Below, in pieces: positions 24,501 through 35,828 of a stretch of 64,000 nucleotides of DNA. Position 1 is the stretch's first letter, and every line of letters starts with the position of its first letter. The position numbers and the translations under genes were made by a program. The stretch spans positions 2,914,001-2,978,000 of the forward strand of contig BJKQ01000004.1 of the NCBI GenBank assembly GCA_006538405.1, given 5' to 3'. Source of the DNA: Hansfordia pulvinata (taxonomy: Eukaryota; Ascomycota; Sordariomycetes; Xylariales). Below the pieces are notes generated by a model. That model worked only from the letters and a program-made list of their open reading frames with translations. It searched no databases and was not told where the DNA came from.

Positions 24501-24785
24501 CCGGAGCCCCAGACTACATAAGGTAGGCACGCCTCTGGCCTGCAGTGGCGCGCAGCGAAGAGAGACAACGTATGTTATCCAAAAGGGCAGACGTTTCCGC
24601 CGTGATGAGTGATAGGCAGAGACGGAAGGAAGGCAGGTACCTAAGGTAGAGAGCCGTGAGCTGGAAAGAGACCAAAAAAACGCAAGTGGCATGGTCCAAC
24701 ATGCCAGCTCTGGACACACATGTCTGCTCAGCTCAGCTCAGCTCAGCCCAGAGCCTCAGCAAGGGCCGCCTTGGCTGGACCCTTA
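18556..24785. other. Long intergenic region (6.2 kb), no gene recognised
   Basis: All ORFs checked by eye are Arg/Pro/Ser-rich, overlap on several frames and lack domains. Several TACGAGTA/TACTCGTA motifs lie between 20000 and 20900, including a perfect 12-base palindrome at 20631-20642. I cannot exclude a non-coding RNA or a gene with many small exons. Confidence 0.5.
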
Positions 24786-25244
24786 TCAGGCCTCCCAGCT
24801 GACGGCGTTTGCCACGAAGCCAAAGTCCTTGGCGCAGCCGTCGCCGCCGTTCCAGCCGGCGTTGTAGCCGTGGCTCCCCGCGGCGGGGTTGCCGCAGTTG
24901 TTCTTGGAGTAGGCGGTCCACGTGCCGCCGAGGCCGTTGGCGAAGAAGCGCATGGAGCTCCACCCCGGCGACGGGGTCGCGCAGGTCAGGGCCCGCAGGC
25001 AGATGACCTGGACGACGTCCGCGCAGCCGTTGTCGCTGTACAGGTGGACCCACTGGCCGAAGATGTCGGCGCAGCCCGTCGAGGTGCTGTCGCTCGGGTC
25101 GTAGTTGTCCGGTGGCGCCTCGCGGGCCGCGAGGGGCGAGAGGCCTGACGAGGAGGAGGAGGAGGAGGAAGGCTGCTGCTGCTGGTTCGCCGGCGCGGCT
25201 GTGGCGAAGGCCGCGAGCAGGAGGAGGAGAGCAGAGTTCTTCAT
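24786..25244 (-). CDS. Small secreted cysteine-rich protein, 152 aa
   Basis: ATG at 25242-25244, single exon. Longer in-frame extensions upstream lack a leader, whereas this Met is followed by NSALLLLLAAFATAAPA, a typical signal peptide with an AxA cleavage site. A Gln/Ser-rich linker (four Q, about eight consecutive S encoded by TCC) leads to a compact domain of about 100 residues with six Cys, enough for three disulfides: TGCAD, NGCADV, ICL, LTC, NNCGN, DGCAKD. The domain is Gly/Asn/Trp-rich (GQWVHLYSDNG, GYNAGWNGGDG). It is predicted to be extracellular. I do not recognise a named family; alternatives are an effector-like or antimicrobial secreted protein. The neighbours give no functional hint. 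Confidence 0.8.
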   Translation of the reverse strand: MKNSALLLLLAAFATAAPANQQQQPSSSSSSSSGLSPLAAREAPPDNYDPSDSTSTGCADIFGQWVHLYSDNGCADVVQVICLRALTCATPSPGWSSMRFFANGLGGTWTAYSKNNCGNPAAGSHGYNAGWNGGDGCAKDFGFVANAVSWEA

Positions 25245-27786
25245 CTTGTTGGAAGTGGGGATTGGACTCGAGGGAGGGAGATGAGTGACGTAGAGACTAT
25301 GTGTGTTCAACGATAGACGATGATCGATATTCGGTATAGATATACAAGCGAGCAGGCAGCGGGTTCGACCTGGAAACCGCAGAGAGAGAGAGAGAGTGTG
25401 TGTGTGTGTGTGAGGGAGTGATGGACGATGAAGAGTGATTCCAAGACATAAGAGGAGGAGGCTGGGCCTGTACTTATACGTCTGTATGGTGAGGACGGCA
25501 TCTTCCATATCCGCCTGTGATGATGATGATGAACCACGGCCGCCAAACGACACACGACGAGCGGAAGGCAGACGCGGGTCGCCATCAGGCTTGGCTGCGG
25601 CGTGATTCCAGCGCCGACCTCGCATTGGGACAAGATTGTGTCAGAGTCTGACCACCGCGCAACGAATGCGACTTTCCTCTTGGGGACACTCAGGAATACT
25701 CGTACCCTCGATTCGACACGAGAGAGGCCGGCAGCGTGGTGGTTGATCCCTCACGGTTTGATTCCACATAGCCCCCTTTCACGAACCAGGTGCCCAGCAT
25801 CGTTTGGCGGAGCCGACTACTAGGCTAATGATCCTAATGTCAGTTGAGTTGACTATGGGTATACGACAGGTGAGCTTTCTGGATCCGGCAATTGCGACAG
25901 AAGCAGTAACGTACGATCTCAGGCGCCCGGCGCAGTGAATAGGCGCTCTCGGACGCGACCCTCCCATCGTTATACACGGGATAATCAATGGCAAAGACGG
26001 GATACGTGTGCTATCCGTAGTAGCCTCTGCTTGGAATCCCGCATACCCTCCTCCCTTACGGGCGCAACAACCCTCTTGTCTGATCTCACTGCCCGGCGCG
26101 CTTCTGCGACCGTCTCCGGGTCATTAGCTCGTCCGGTAAATAAAGCCACGCCTGAGATCAATCCCATCTCCGACTGCTCGTAAGTGGTCTTCCCGCCAGC
26201 TCGCGGCTTCTCGGAACAGGCTCGTCTACGCGTACATATAGCAGCTCCGTGGTGGTGGGGGAGGGCCCGGCAGCAGCAGCGGCTCCCGATCCCTGATCAT
26301 CCTCGAGCTCGTGAGTCGTGCCCTCACAGTGCCTCCCCCGCCGCCACCTCCGCCCCTGCTGACAAAGGGGTTCTCGAACCGTCCTCGCGGCTCCTGTGCA
26401 ACTTCTCGAGCTCCTGGCGGACTCCGGAGTCGTGGGCCTCGACCCTTCGCTGGGTGCTATTTTTGTTGATGATCATGATGATTACTTGGTATGGAGGGTC
26501 TTGACACCGTCGTAGAGCCGGGTTCGTGCCCATGCCCGTGCCCGTCCCTGACCAGTGCTGCCGCTTTCGCTCTCGCTTCTGGCGCTGCCGCTGCTGATTC
26601 CGTTGCTACTGCTGCCGCCTCTGGCTTGACCGGCGCAGCTTGGTGAAAATGGGGCCACTCAGCCAGGTGTGTTGTTTCCACCGGCCTGCGGAGACGCAGC
26701 GCTCACTGCTCAGACCTTACGAGTCCAATCCGCACGGGGAAGAATATGCTGAGTTGCTGCGACGCCTAGGTAGTGTGTGTTGGTCCCTGTGCTTCAGATC
26801 CACGGTCAAGGTCAGGACGCTCAACAACCCACAGACTCTTTGCGGCTCTTGGGCTTCAAGAGGTGATCATAGGAGACCACGCAGGGCGCGGGGGGTCTTG
26901 GCGGCTCAGAAAAAAAAAAACGTTGCGATGGGGGCCTTGGTTGGATGGGTTGCTGGGGCCAGAGAGCGCCGAGTGACTTGAACCCACTCGGAGAGGAGCC
27001 AAAGCCGAAGCCGGAGCCGGAGCCGGACGCGGCCGGGCGGGGCCGTATTGGATCCGACAAATCGGGCGGGGTCTCGTACCGAGTACGATATTCGGCACCC
27101 GGTCTCTCCAACCGCGGATGACCCCAGCCCTCCTCTTGATCTATTCTGCCTTTCGTCGACCCCGTCATGTCCTGTCGACGACTAGCAAGTAGCCAAGACC
27201 CTCGAAGATTTGGCAATGGAACCAAGCTTCGCCCCCTCGGCCTATCTCTCTCCACAAGAGGCAAGTGTCGCTCGTCTTGAAGCCCAGCGCAAAGCACCAC
27301 GCCTCTCAATGAACCCCTGCTCTGTCAAGCTTCGCCGAGACGCTGCCGATGAGCGACTTGTCAAGAAATACAGAGGTTTGACTCATAGATGCCCCAATAA
27401 AGGCTGGAGAAAAGGACGTCGTCTTATAGATCGCTACCTGTTCATACTGATGCGCCACACCAGTCTACCTGAGGCCCGCAAGACTTGCAGAACCGCATCC
27501 GATCCAGCAATACCCCACAGCGTCAACGAGAAAAGAAGAGAGAAAAGAATCAACCCCGCCGTCAATGATAAAAAATGGTCTATGCGTACGACCCCGAACG
27601 CCTGCCGCCAAATGAGTGTAAGTAAGAATCACCTAACGCCCTCGCCCCACATGTCGGGTGGCACCTGAGCCATATGCAAGATGTCAGGCCGCGACTATAC
27701 TGCCACTAAGTCCTCTCACTCGGATATCTCCCACACGACATAAGGAAAGCAACAGATGCGAAATCAAGTCAGAAAAGATCCCCCCA
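25245..27786. other. Intergenic, no gene recognised
   Basis: Promoter of the cysteine-rich gene including a GA/GT microsatellite, then about 2 kb without domain-bearing ORFs. The ORF at about 27210-27670 is Arg/Lys-rich without features and was not accepted. Confidence 0.5.
25381..25411. repeat. (GA)n(GT)n microsatellite
   Basis: AG dinucleotides directly followed by TG dinucleotides, in the presumed 5'UTR or promoter of the secreted cysteine-rich gene. Confidence 0.9.
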
Positions 27787-30420
27787 CTAGGAGATCTGCG
27801 ATGTGGCTTCTGGCACGCTGACAACCTGTGCAAACTGCTTGGCACTGCCGCTGTCACCATTGGCCTCGACCACGGGCGTGTCCGGTGTCACTACCACGTT
27901 CGGAGGCCCGCTGCGTTCTGCATCGTCCTCGGTCGAGCCGGTGCGCCCAGCAGCTGCAGACTTCTCTGATTGATCCAAGCTCCCAATGTTCGAGGAGGGT
28001 TGCTCAGCCACCGCGCCAGCATGCTCAATGTGCTCTTCGCTAGTGTGCGGTTTCTCCTCGTTGCTCGTTCCCGTGGCTGCCCCTGCTCGCTTCTCGTCAG
28101 TGTCGGCCTCCCCGTCGATAGGCACCCCGACCATCTCGGCAAGGCTTCGGAAGTTGAACAGTGGTTCTAACACAGGATTCGAGCTCTCGCCTTCCTCGTG
28201 GGTGCCGTCACCGCTCGGGATCGTATTGGTGCTGTCGGCCGTTTCCAGTTGGGGTGGTGCCGCAACGCTGCCCGGAGTGGTATCGAGTCCACTGGAGCTG
28301 ACGGAGCTGGCATTGCTCATCTGACGCAGGTGTGATCCCCCGCGGGGTGGTTGCGCAGTCAACCCAGTGTTTCTCGAGGACTCGCCTTCGGATACACTCC
28401 GGTCAACGGCCTTGCCCTTACCCTCATTATCCGCAGGCACGCCATGGTTGGAAGATGTGTCTTGCAAGATAGTGGGCGCATCGGGCCCGGTGCTGATCCC
28501 CTCGGGGATAGAGCTGCTCGCGCCGCCACTGTTTCCACGTTTGCGACCCAGCAGATTCACGCTGAGGCTGCTGGCGCTGTGATTGCGGCTGCCTGAGCCG
28601 CCTTCGTAGACATTGCCCTTGTTCTTCTTGGCCGACTTGGCGTCTTCCTTCTCTTGCTTCTTTGCGTTTTTGCGCGCTTCCTTTTCGGCCTTTTTCTGCC
28701 GCTCATCCTCATCTGCAAGACTGAGTCTTATTGCCTCCGCCATCATCAGATTCTCCAGGTGCGCTGGGTCCACTCTTTCCCGGCCATTCCCGGTTCTGGC
28801 AGATGAGGTGCGGGGGCCGGCTTCCGGTGGAACGACCCGAGGCTGTTCGGGGACTTCATGGCCCTGCGAGGGTTGAGAGGCGTCACCGGGTTCTTCTCCA
28901 GAACGCGCCTCCCTTCCGGGTCTGCGGCCGAAGCGTGTTGACCGCCCGAAGAGAGAGCGGGGCTCGTTGTTGCCCATCATGAAGGTGGCCGCGTGAAGCG
29001 CATCAGCCGCTGCGGCACGTCTTCGCTGGTGGTTGATAGCACCTGCAAGCTTCAGAGACCAATCCGGCCGGACCCGGTCAGTGGTGACGACATTAGGCGC
29101 AGTGGCGGAGAGACTGATCCCCCTCTTGCGGCTGGCCCTGGCATCCGCGGTGCCTGCTGTTGGCGACATGGCCGGCGAGTTCAACGAGCTCGAGGAAGAC
29201 ATGGCGGCGCCCATAGAGCCAACGCCGGGCTGGGGGGGAACGTAAGCCAAGCCACGCCGGAAGGGCGGGGGATCATAGGTCACGCCGAATTCGGTTTGCG
29301 TGCAGTATGGGCATTTGGCCGCTTCCATGACAAGCTGCCCTGATGGCGACTCCGGATTAGCCGGGGGCTCGGCGTCGCCAGGCTCCCCGTGGTGCTCCGG
29401 AAGATGCGGGTCGGGCCGCTTGATCTGTACAAAGCATTCGCTGCAGATGAGCTGGTCACAGCACCGAGTGCGGTTCATATAGGGCGGGTAGTACATGAGA
29501 CACAGGGGGCATTCGTCTCCGGATTTGTACAGGAAGACCTCCAGGGGCTGGCCGTTGACGAAAGGGTCATGGGGAAGGTTGATCTCGCGGCTGATGCTTT
29601 CGGGCTGCTGGCCTGGACGCGTGAGATTCAAAGCGGCAGCCAGGGCCTTCTTGTGCGGCTTGAAACCAGACCGCGATGAATTAGCCGAGGTCGGGGAAGG
29701 CAGAGAAGAGCCGGGCTGCGAGCCAGCATGGTCCGACGAAGAGCTCATGGTGCGTGGCCCCATGGGGACGGTCAGGTTGTTGATGTTGGCGGTCGAATCG
29801 CCGTCGGCAGTGGTCGGGTGCGGGATCAGGTGTTCAGGCACATGGTCAGCAGGGGGGATCTCGAGACCGCGGACAGCTGCGATGATTTGATGCTCGGCCC
29901 AGGACGTATTGAAGTCGTCGAGGCCCCGCCAAAAGGGCGCCAGTCGCCTTTCGAGCTATACGGTTAGACGTCAGCAACACGCTCCCAAGTCGAAAACAGA
30001 GGGTTAGGTAGCGACACCCCAAGGATATCAATCACACGCAAAGCCGTGGCTACGCACCTGCAATTGCCGCACAGTAGGTTTGTTGAAGTCCTCGGAAGCC
30101 GTGTAGACGCCCATGGTGACCAGATAGCCGCCGTCAACGTGCTCCTCCCTCATGCTGCGCTCCCGCTCCTTGAGGCGGGCTACACGCTCCCTTTCAAGCC
30201 TGCGGGCTTCTCGCTCCTGGCGTGTCTCTCTTCGCTCGAAGGGGGCATCTTGTGTTCGGGAGCTGGACGAGGTAGCAAAGCCCAGGCCTAGCGCCGCCAG
30301 CTCTTGCCGACTGGCCCGGCGTGCGCGCACACGATCATCTCTCTCCGAGGGCTGGCTGCCGGTACCATCGGGATAGAGCCGAGATGGTCCCCTGGACTCC
30401 TTGGCGTGGGCGTTACCCAT
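27787..30420 (-). CDS. sip5: SIP5-like zinc-finger protein
   Basis: Exon 1 is 30058-30420; intron 29956-30057 (GTGCGT donor, GCTGAC and CTAAC near the acceptor, TATAG) joins RQLQ to LERRLAPFWRGL; exon 2 runs to the stop at 27787. 843 aa. The start MGNAHAKES has Gly2 and Ser-type residues as in an N-myristoylation signal. The conserved GGYLVTMGVYTASEDFNKPTVRQLQ.LERRLAPFWRGL core is followed by a C4-type zinc ribbon/RING-like pair: CPLC, CCDQLICSECF and, after an acidic insert, CPYC. The remaining roughly 500 residues are low-complexity Ser/Glu/Gly with a Lys/Ala-rich helical stretch (EKEARKNAKKQEKEDAK). Yeast Sip5 interacts with the Snf1 kinase and the Reg1/Glc7 phosphatase; a role in glucose signalling here is inferred from that. 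Identification is by the conserved core. Confidence 0.88.
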
Positions 30421-33131
30421 ATCGGCGGCTAGTCACTCCGGAAGAGGCGAGGCGGAAGCTCGACGGGCGGAGACCGACCGGGGCGGGGCGTGTGAGGTGG
30501 GAGGTTGGTCGATTTAGGGCCGGAACCACGGTCAAGGTGGATGAGATGGGGGCTCGAGAGATTGAGCGGCGGAGAGCGGCGGAGGGGCACAGGTGCGGAA
30601 TGCCGAGGGTGGAGATGGCAGTGTTGGTGGTGGTAGTTGGTGTCAGCGAGAAGACGGTCGAGACGATGGCGGAGCTGGTTGGAGGCGGATCAGCCTAGGC
30701 TGGGCATGATGCGCAACGTCGGGGTGTGATAGCGCGGCGGCGATGGCAGCGGGCGCGGAGGGAGAGGTCGAAGCTGCAATGTGGTGGTGATGACCAGGAC
30801 GTCAGTCGGCGAAGCGGGAGCCGGGAGCGGTTGTTGGCAAGGGAGGGTGAAGCAAGTCCCGGGTTGCGTCCGGAGGCAGTGACATATGGATACAACCAAA
30901 GAGGCGTGGGCCGGGGCAGCGTGTGCCGTAGTAGCCGCAGCAGGCGTGGAGCGTCGTTGCAGGCGGGTGCCAATGGTGGAAGTGAGTGCGGCGGGCGGTA
31001 GGTACCTGAGGGTACTCGTTGCGCAGGAGTGGAGAGGCGGCAGTGCCGGTACAGGTACGGGCTCTCCAACCTGGGGGCACGCTGCAGTCAAGGCGGATGG
31101 CGAAAGCCGGGCTGACCTGGGGTTGGATGGATCTTGGGCTGGCGGGACCACTGGGGCGCTGGGGTACGAGGACTCGTTCTCCACTGGGTCTGGCCGGCCG
31201 GGGTGGGCGTGAGAGGTACGGGTACTTTGTGGGTTGTTGGTCATGCGAGCGGGCAGGCTGGCGATGCCCGGGGTGCGCTACTCGCAAGAGAGTGAGTGTG
31301 ATGGGAATAGGAATGAGCAAGATGACTGGCAATGGGTAGATGTCCAGGAAGCAGAATGGCGTCCGACGGTGGCTGATGCTTTGAGGGCACTGGCGGCGGT
31401 CGTTGTGATGCTTGTGTTGATGCTGGTGAGGGACAAAGTTGTCGAGATGATGACGGTCCGCCGGGGTCGGGCGCCTGTGGTGTTGCCGCCCACCAGATAT
31501 GTACTTTTACTATGTAAGTCTTCGTCTCAGTACATGCAAGGTACGAAACGACTCATCCAGGGCTTCGAGTGCCCGAAAGTCATCCGGGCGGCCGATGCCT
31601 CCAACCAACACTGGGCAACCATTCTATGAAGGCCATTCAAGGCTGCCCGGCCTCGACCATCAATCATACCCGACGCGGGCATGTACTCGTACCCCGGCTT
31701 TCACCCCAACTATCGAGTTTGTGCTGTACGGTGTACACCTCTAGGTGCATCTGAAATGCCTGTACCGTTGTTCGCCGTGAAGCAAATTCCCCAAGGCTGG
31801 GTTTCATCCCACCATGGCTGCGTGAAAGCTCGCAAGATGGATGCGCAAAAGATGCATGCATTCTCCTACAGTCGATCCAAGGGCGGCGGCAGCATCGGTA
31901 CGGACCTGACTGTCGTCAATTGTTGCAGGCCAGGGTTTATACAACACAGCAGATACATATTAGGTAGGCTGCGATGCTCACTTCCATCCGGTTTCGGGGC
32001 TCTCGACCTGTTGGGGACCATACCACGAGTGCCGAGCGAGACGATGCCAGGAGCCAAATGGGTGACGCGTCAACTCCAGCTGGCTCTCATGGATGCAGCT
32101 ACTGCTCGGCGCGAGCCAAGTCTCGCGTCCAGCAGCGCTGCATGCGTCTTTGAAAGGGGCCGAAATGTGCCACGGTCCTGCGAACCTGGCTAAGGTAATA
32201 AGAAGTTACATACTTCCATACGATGGCCCAGCCCACACATGTACTCAAACGCGTAGTCACTACCGGTGACGGTCTGTGACTGTGTCTCGACGCAGCGCCT
32301 CTCCTCAATTGGGTGAAACGGAAGCGGGAAGTGAACCGCAAACCCTCCAGTGCCTCCTCGAGCCTCGAGTTGCCATCTCCCGAGACCGTGCGGCACCTCC
32401 AAGCCCGGGTCTTAGGTACTGGGCCTCTATCTACTCGTACGACAGTTGGCAGCCCCGTTTGCTGCCCCGGCCTCTCCAATTGCAGACCCGGGAGGGAACG
32501 CGGCCGCTACCTTGGACAGAGATGGGTCTGCCCCCCTGATCTCATGTATCGGTACGCCCGCTCGTCGGGTGTTTGGTCCTACCTACGTCACTGTCCACAG
32601 CGCGGGCCAGCTGTCGACTCGAGGGCAAAAGCTACATGATGCATACATTGGGCGTAGGTATGTTTGCTCAAGAGATCACAGAGAGGAATCTGCCGGTAAA
32701 TGCAGTGCACCTCCCGTTCGAGTACACCCAATGGTGGCCGTCTTCCAGTTTGCCGGCGACGGCCTGATACCCTGTAACTGTGCCATGTCGGCCTGCTTCT
32801 TTCCTGCCACAAGCACATTTAGAAGCGCCCTGCCAATCATGACGGGGTGCTCCGTACTGGTGGCACGAGTAGGTACTCGTAGACAGGCACGACACGACAG
32901 GCAATGGATCCATCCATCCCTGCCAGCCGCCCGCTCTTTGAGGATTAGTCGAATCGCCCAGACTTTGGGGCCGGATCGCGATGGCACACCCTTGCCAAGA
33001 TGCGGGTTGCATTGATTGACTTTGCCGGCATGCCAATGTGCGTGCTGCTTGGGTTGTGGCCCGCGCCCGCGAGTCTCCGGTTCACAATCTGCTGCTGCTC
33101 CATCCGCCCAATCTTGACGAGACGGCAAGAG

Positions 33132-33171
<40 letters not shown>

Positions 33172-34592
33172 ATATCTCGCTGCGGGCCGGCTGCTATTAA
33201 CATCGCTATTAATGGCCATGCCGTTGGTCCCGCCGCTGCGTGGGCCGACGGCTTTGGCTTTGTACGAGTAGGTACTCACTCGTACGCTGGGCTTCAACAG
33301 GCGTGTGGCCAGTTCTCGCCAGCGGCTCATCAACCCTGAACCCTGGCTCTCCCTTCTTTCTTCTTTTCAATTCTTTGCCTTGGGTTTTCTCTCCTCTGGC
33401 AGAGGGCGGCGAGACGAGAAAATGGCTCTTGTTCGCCACGCCCACCAAACCCGAGGAAACTTGTACGAGCAGACTCGCCCCGTGGCGCCTGGCAACCCCT
33501 GATGGAGCCCGATCTGCTTGTCCCTGGGGCAGATCACCAGGCAGGTCCGGATATTGGCTGCCAAAAAACCGCAAGCGACGCGTACGGAGTAGAGTCCTCC
33601 CCCTCCATCCCTCAGCCGTGGATCGCGGCCAGAATGGACCACACTTGACAGCGAGCCGGACGATATGATCTTGCGGCTATTCAGCGAGGAAACTGTTCAC
33701 ATTGAGTGCACGGGCGGTCAGCGTGAAAGTCTCGTGCGACTTTCCCACTGCTTGCCCCTAGTTGCCAGACCCCGGGGTCTTTATTCTTGAGACAGGCAAT
33801 GGAGGTTGCCCAAGGTAGTAATCTGTGCCGGGAGATATGTACGAGTGCTCGTGGGTACTCGCAGACGTCGACCTTGCCAAGGATGCCCCTCTATGAGCAT
33901 TCGACGAGTAGGAAGGCTGGATCCATTTCATGTTTCTAGCCGACTACCTTATGTAATTGAAGTGATGACACATGCGACATGCGCACGCCCTCGATTATTC
34001 AATATCGTTGGGCACCATGCCCAGCTGACATTTCCTTGAACGGAGGCGCGAGGTAGAGTCATTTCTGTTGCAGAGAGGTTCGACGGTAAAGAGACGAACG
34101 ACTGGATACCAAGTAGAGAGAAAGGGCTCAGCCTCGCCTCACGGCCACCCCTAACCTGGGCCCGAGACCGCAGCAGGCCTCCCTGACTGGGAGCGTAGCA
34201 TCGTGCAATCTCCAGCCGGACGTTTGGTCCGCCAGGCGCGAGGCTGACGCCAATGGCTGCGGCGGCCGGGGAGTGGATGAGGTCACCACCAGGCAAGCTC
34301 CCCACTTATCCACCAAAGGGGGTGGTGACAGCGCCTGCGATCAGAGCCTCATCGGGGGTGCCGAGCACGTCGAGCACGTCGTACACTGGCCTCCTGCCGA
34401 TGCATGACCCGACGACGCCGGAGACGAACCTCCTTGCTGGCCGGTTGTTGTGCGCGTCGCCGTTGGATGCGACATGGGTATAATATAATGGGACAGCGTG
34501 GCTTCCCCATCCGACACACAACCCAGCCCAACTCGCACCTGCCTCCGCTCCAAGCAGAACCAAACCAAACCAAACCACAGACCTCGACCCGG
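30421..34592. other. Long divergent intergenic region (4.2 kb)
   Basis: Lies between the divergent sip5 and SMP genes. No domain-bearing ORF was recognised. It contains many TACGAGTA/TACTCGTA motifs (31684, 32432, 32874, 33262, about 33840), a CT microsatellite and, near 34560, AACCA repeats before the SMP TATA box. Confidence 0.55.
33135..33166. repeat. (CT)n microsatellite
   Basis: About 16 CT dinucleotides. Confidence 0.95.
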
Positions 34593-34600
34593 TATATAAG
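34593..34600 (+). promoter_or_regulatory. TATA box of the SMP-domain gene
   Basis: TATATAAG, 42 bases before the ATG at 34642, preceded by CCAAACCAAACC repeats. Confidence 0.65.
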
Positions 34601-34641
34601 TCCAGAACATTCGACCTTCTCCATCAACTTGACCCCCAGCA

Positions 34642-35372
34642 ATGTCTCGCTCCATCTTCGCCCGTCTGCCCTCCGCCCTCAACAAAGCCGCCACCTTGAC
34701 CGCACAGCCCCGCGCCGCCCATCTGCCCCGGACGTCCCCCTTCCACTCCTCCGTCGCCGCCATGTCCAACAACAAGAACCTCGACTCGGAGACCATCTCC
34801 GAGATCACCCGCAAGGAGAAGAAGCTGACGGGCGAGAGCCGCCCCGTCAAGGGCGGCCCCACCGCCCAGGCCCAGAAGCACGCCGGCGAGACGGTCAACG
34901 CCGACAACATCTCGGACATCACCCAGGGCGAGAAGAAGATCACCGGCGAGGGCGCCCCGTCGCCAAAGGTCCCGCCGCCATGGCCCAGAGCCTGTCCACC
35001 TCGGTAGGTTTTTTTTTTTTTTTTTTTTCAACTGAGACTGCTCCCTAAAAACTGCTACTACACAAACGAAAACCAAGGCAAGATGAAGCATAGGCACGGT
35101 CTGCTAACACGCACGCACAGGACGCTCCGACCGGCAAGCTCGACTCGAGCACCATCTCGGAAATCACGGCCCGGGAGGCCGCGCTGACGGGCAACCCGGA
35201 CCCGGCGCGCGGCGGCCCCACGGCGCAGGCCCAGAAGCACGCCGGCGAGTCGATCGGCAGCGACAACCTGCACGACATCACCGAGGGCGAGAAGAAGGTG
35301 ACTGGCGGCGAGCGCGTCAAGGGCGGTCCCACTGCGGCTGCGCAGAGCGAGCTCGGCAAGAGCCGCTCTTGA
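34642..35372 (+). CDS. SMP (seed maturation protein/LEA-like) domain protein, apparent frameshift in exon 1
   Basis: Exon 1 is 34642-35003; intron 35004-35120 (GTAGGT, a long T run, GCTAAC, ACAG); exon 2 is 35121-35372. The N-terminal 40 residues are rich in Arg/Ser/Ala with no acidic residue (MSRSIFARLPSALNKAA...), a likely mitochondrial presequence. Two SMP units follow, one per exon, each with two submotifs: (D)SxTISEIT..E..LTG...GGPTAQAQKHAGE and (N)xxDIT.GEKKxTG. SMP domains occur in plant and fungal desiccation-tolerance proteins; the role here is inferred. Exon 1 is 362 bases, one short of the 363 needed: the frame is lost at the CCCC at 34955-34958. Past it, the next frame reads VAKGPAAMAQSLSTS and splices in phase into DAPTGKLDSSTISEIT. 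Corrected length is about 204 aa. Confidence 0.85.
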
Positions 35373-35828
35373 GACTGCTGCCAGTGTCTCATCTCCCTGC
35401 CTTTAGCGACCGGTACCATCTCAGGATGTGAAGCATAGCATGGCGAAAGAGCAATCCTTTGCTGCGTCATGTTGACGGCTGTGTGTATACTACGCGGCAA
35501 TCTTGTAAGCTTATTAGTGTGTAGCGAACGGTGGTATAACGAATTGCATGGCTTTTGGTCCTTGTACTGTTAGATAATTGCTGTAACGATGTCAAAAATA
35601 ATCATACAATTCCATGACGCCAGAGCTCTCGGTTTCGGTTTCCAACAATGATGATAAGTTCACTTGGTCGAGTCTTGTAGCGATTCGAGTATTCTGTTAT
35701 CTCAGCTCAGTCAAAGGGTATCTAACATCGCAAATTCCGTCGCCGTGTGAGTGGTCATGATCGCCAGGACAAAGAGTTCCTCGTCTCGACGAGGGCCGGG
35801 CGTCATTGACTGTCCCAGAACCCGCTCA
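35373..35828. other. Short convergent intergenic region
   Basis: Lies between the 3' ends of the SMP and BTB genes. It should hold both 3'UTRs. AT-richer than its flanks; nothing else seen. Confidence 0.6.
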
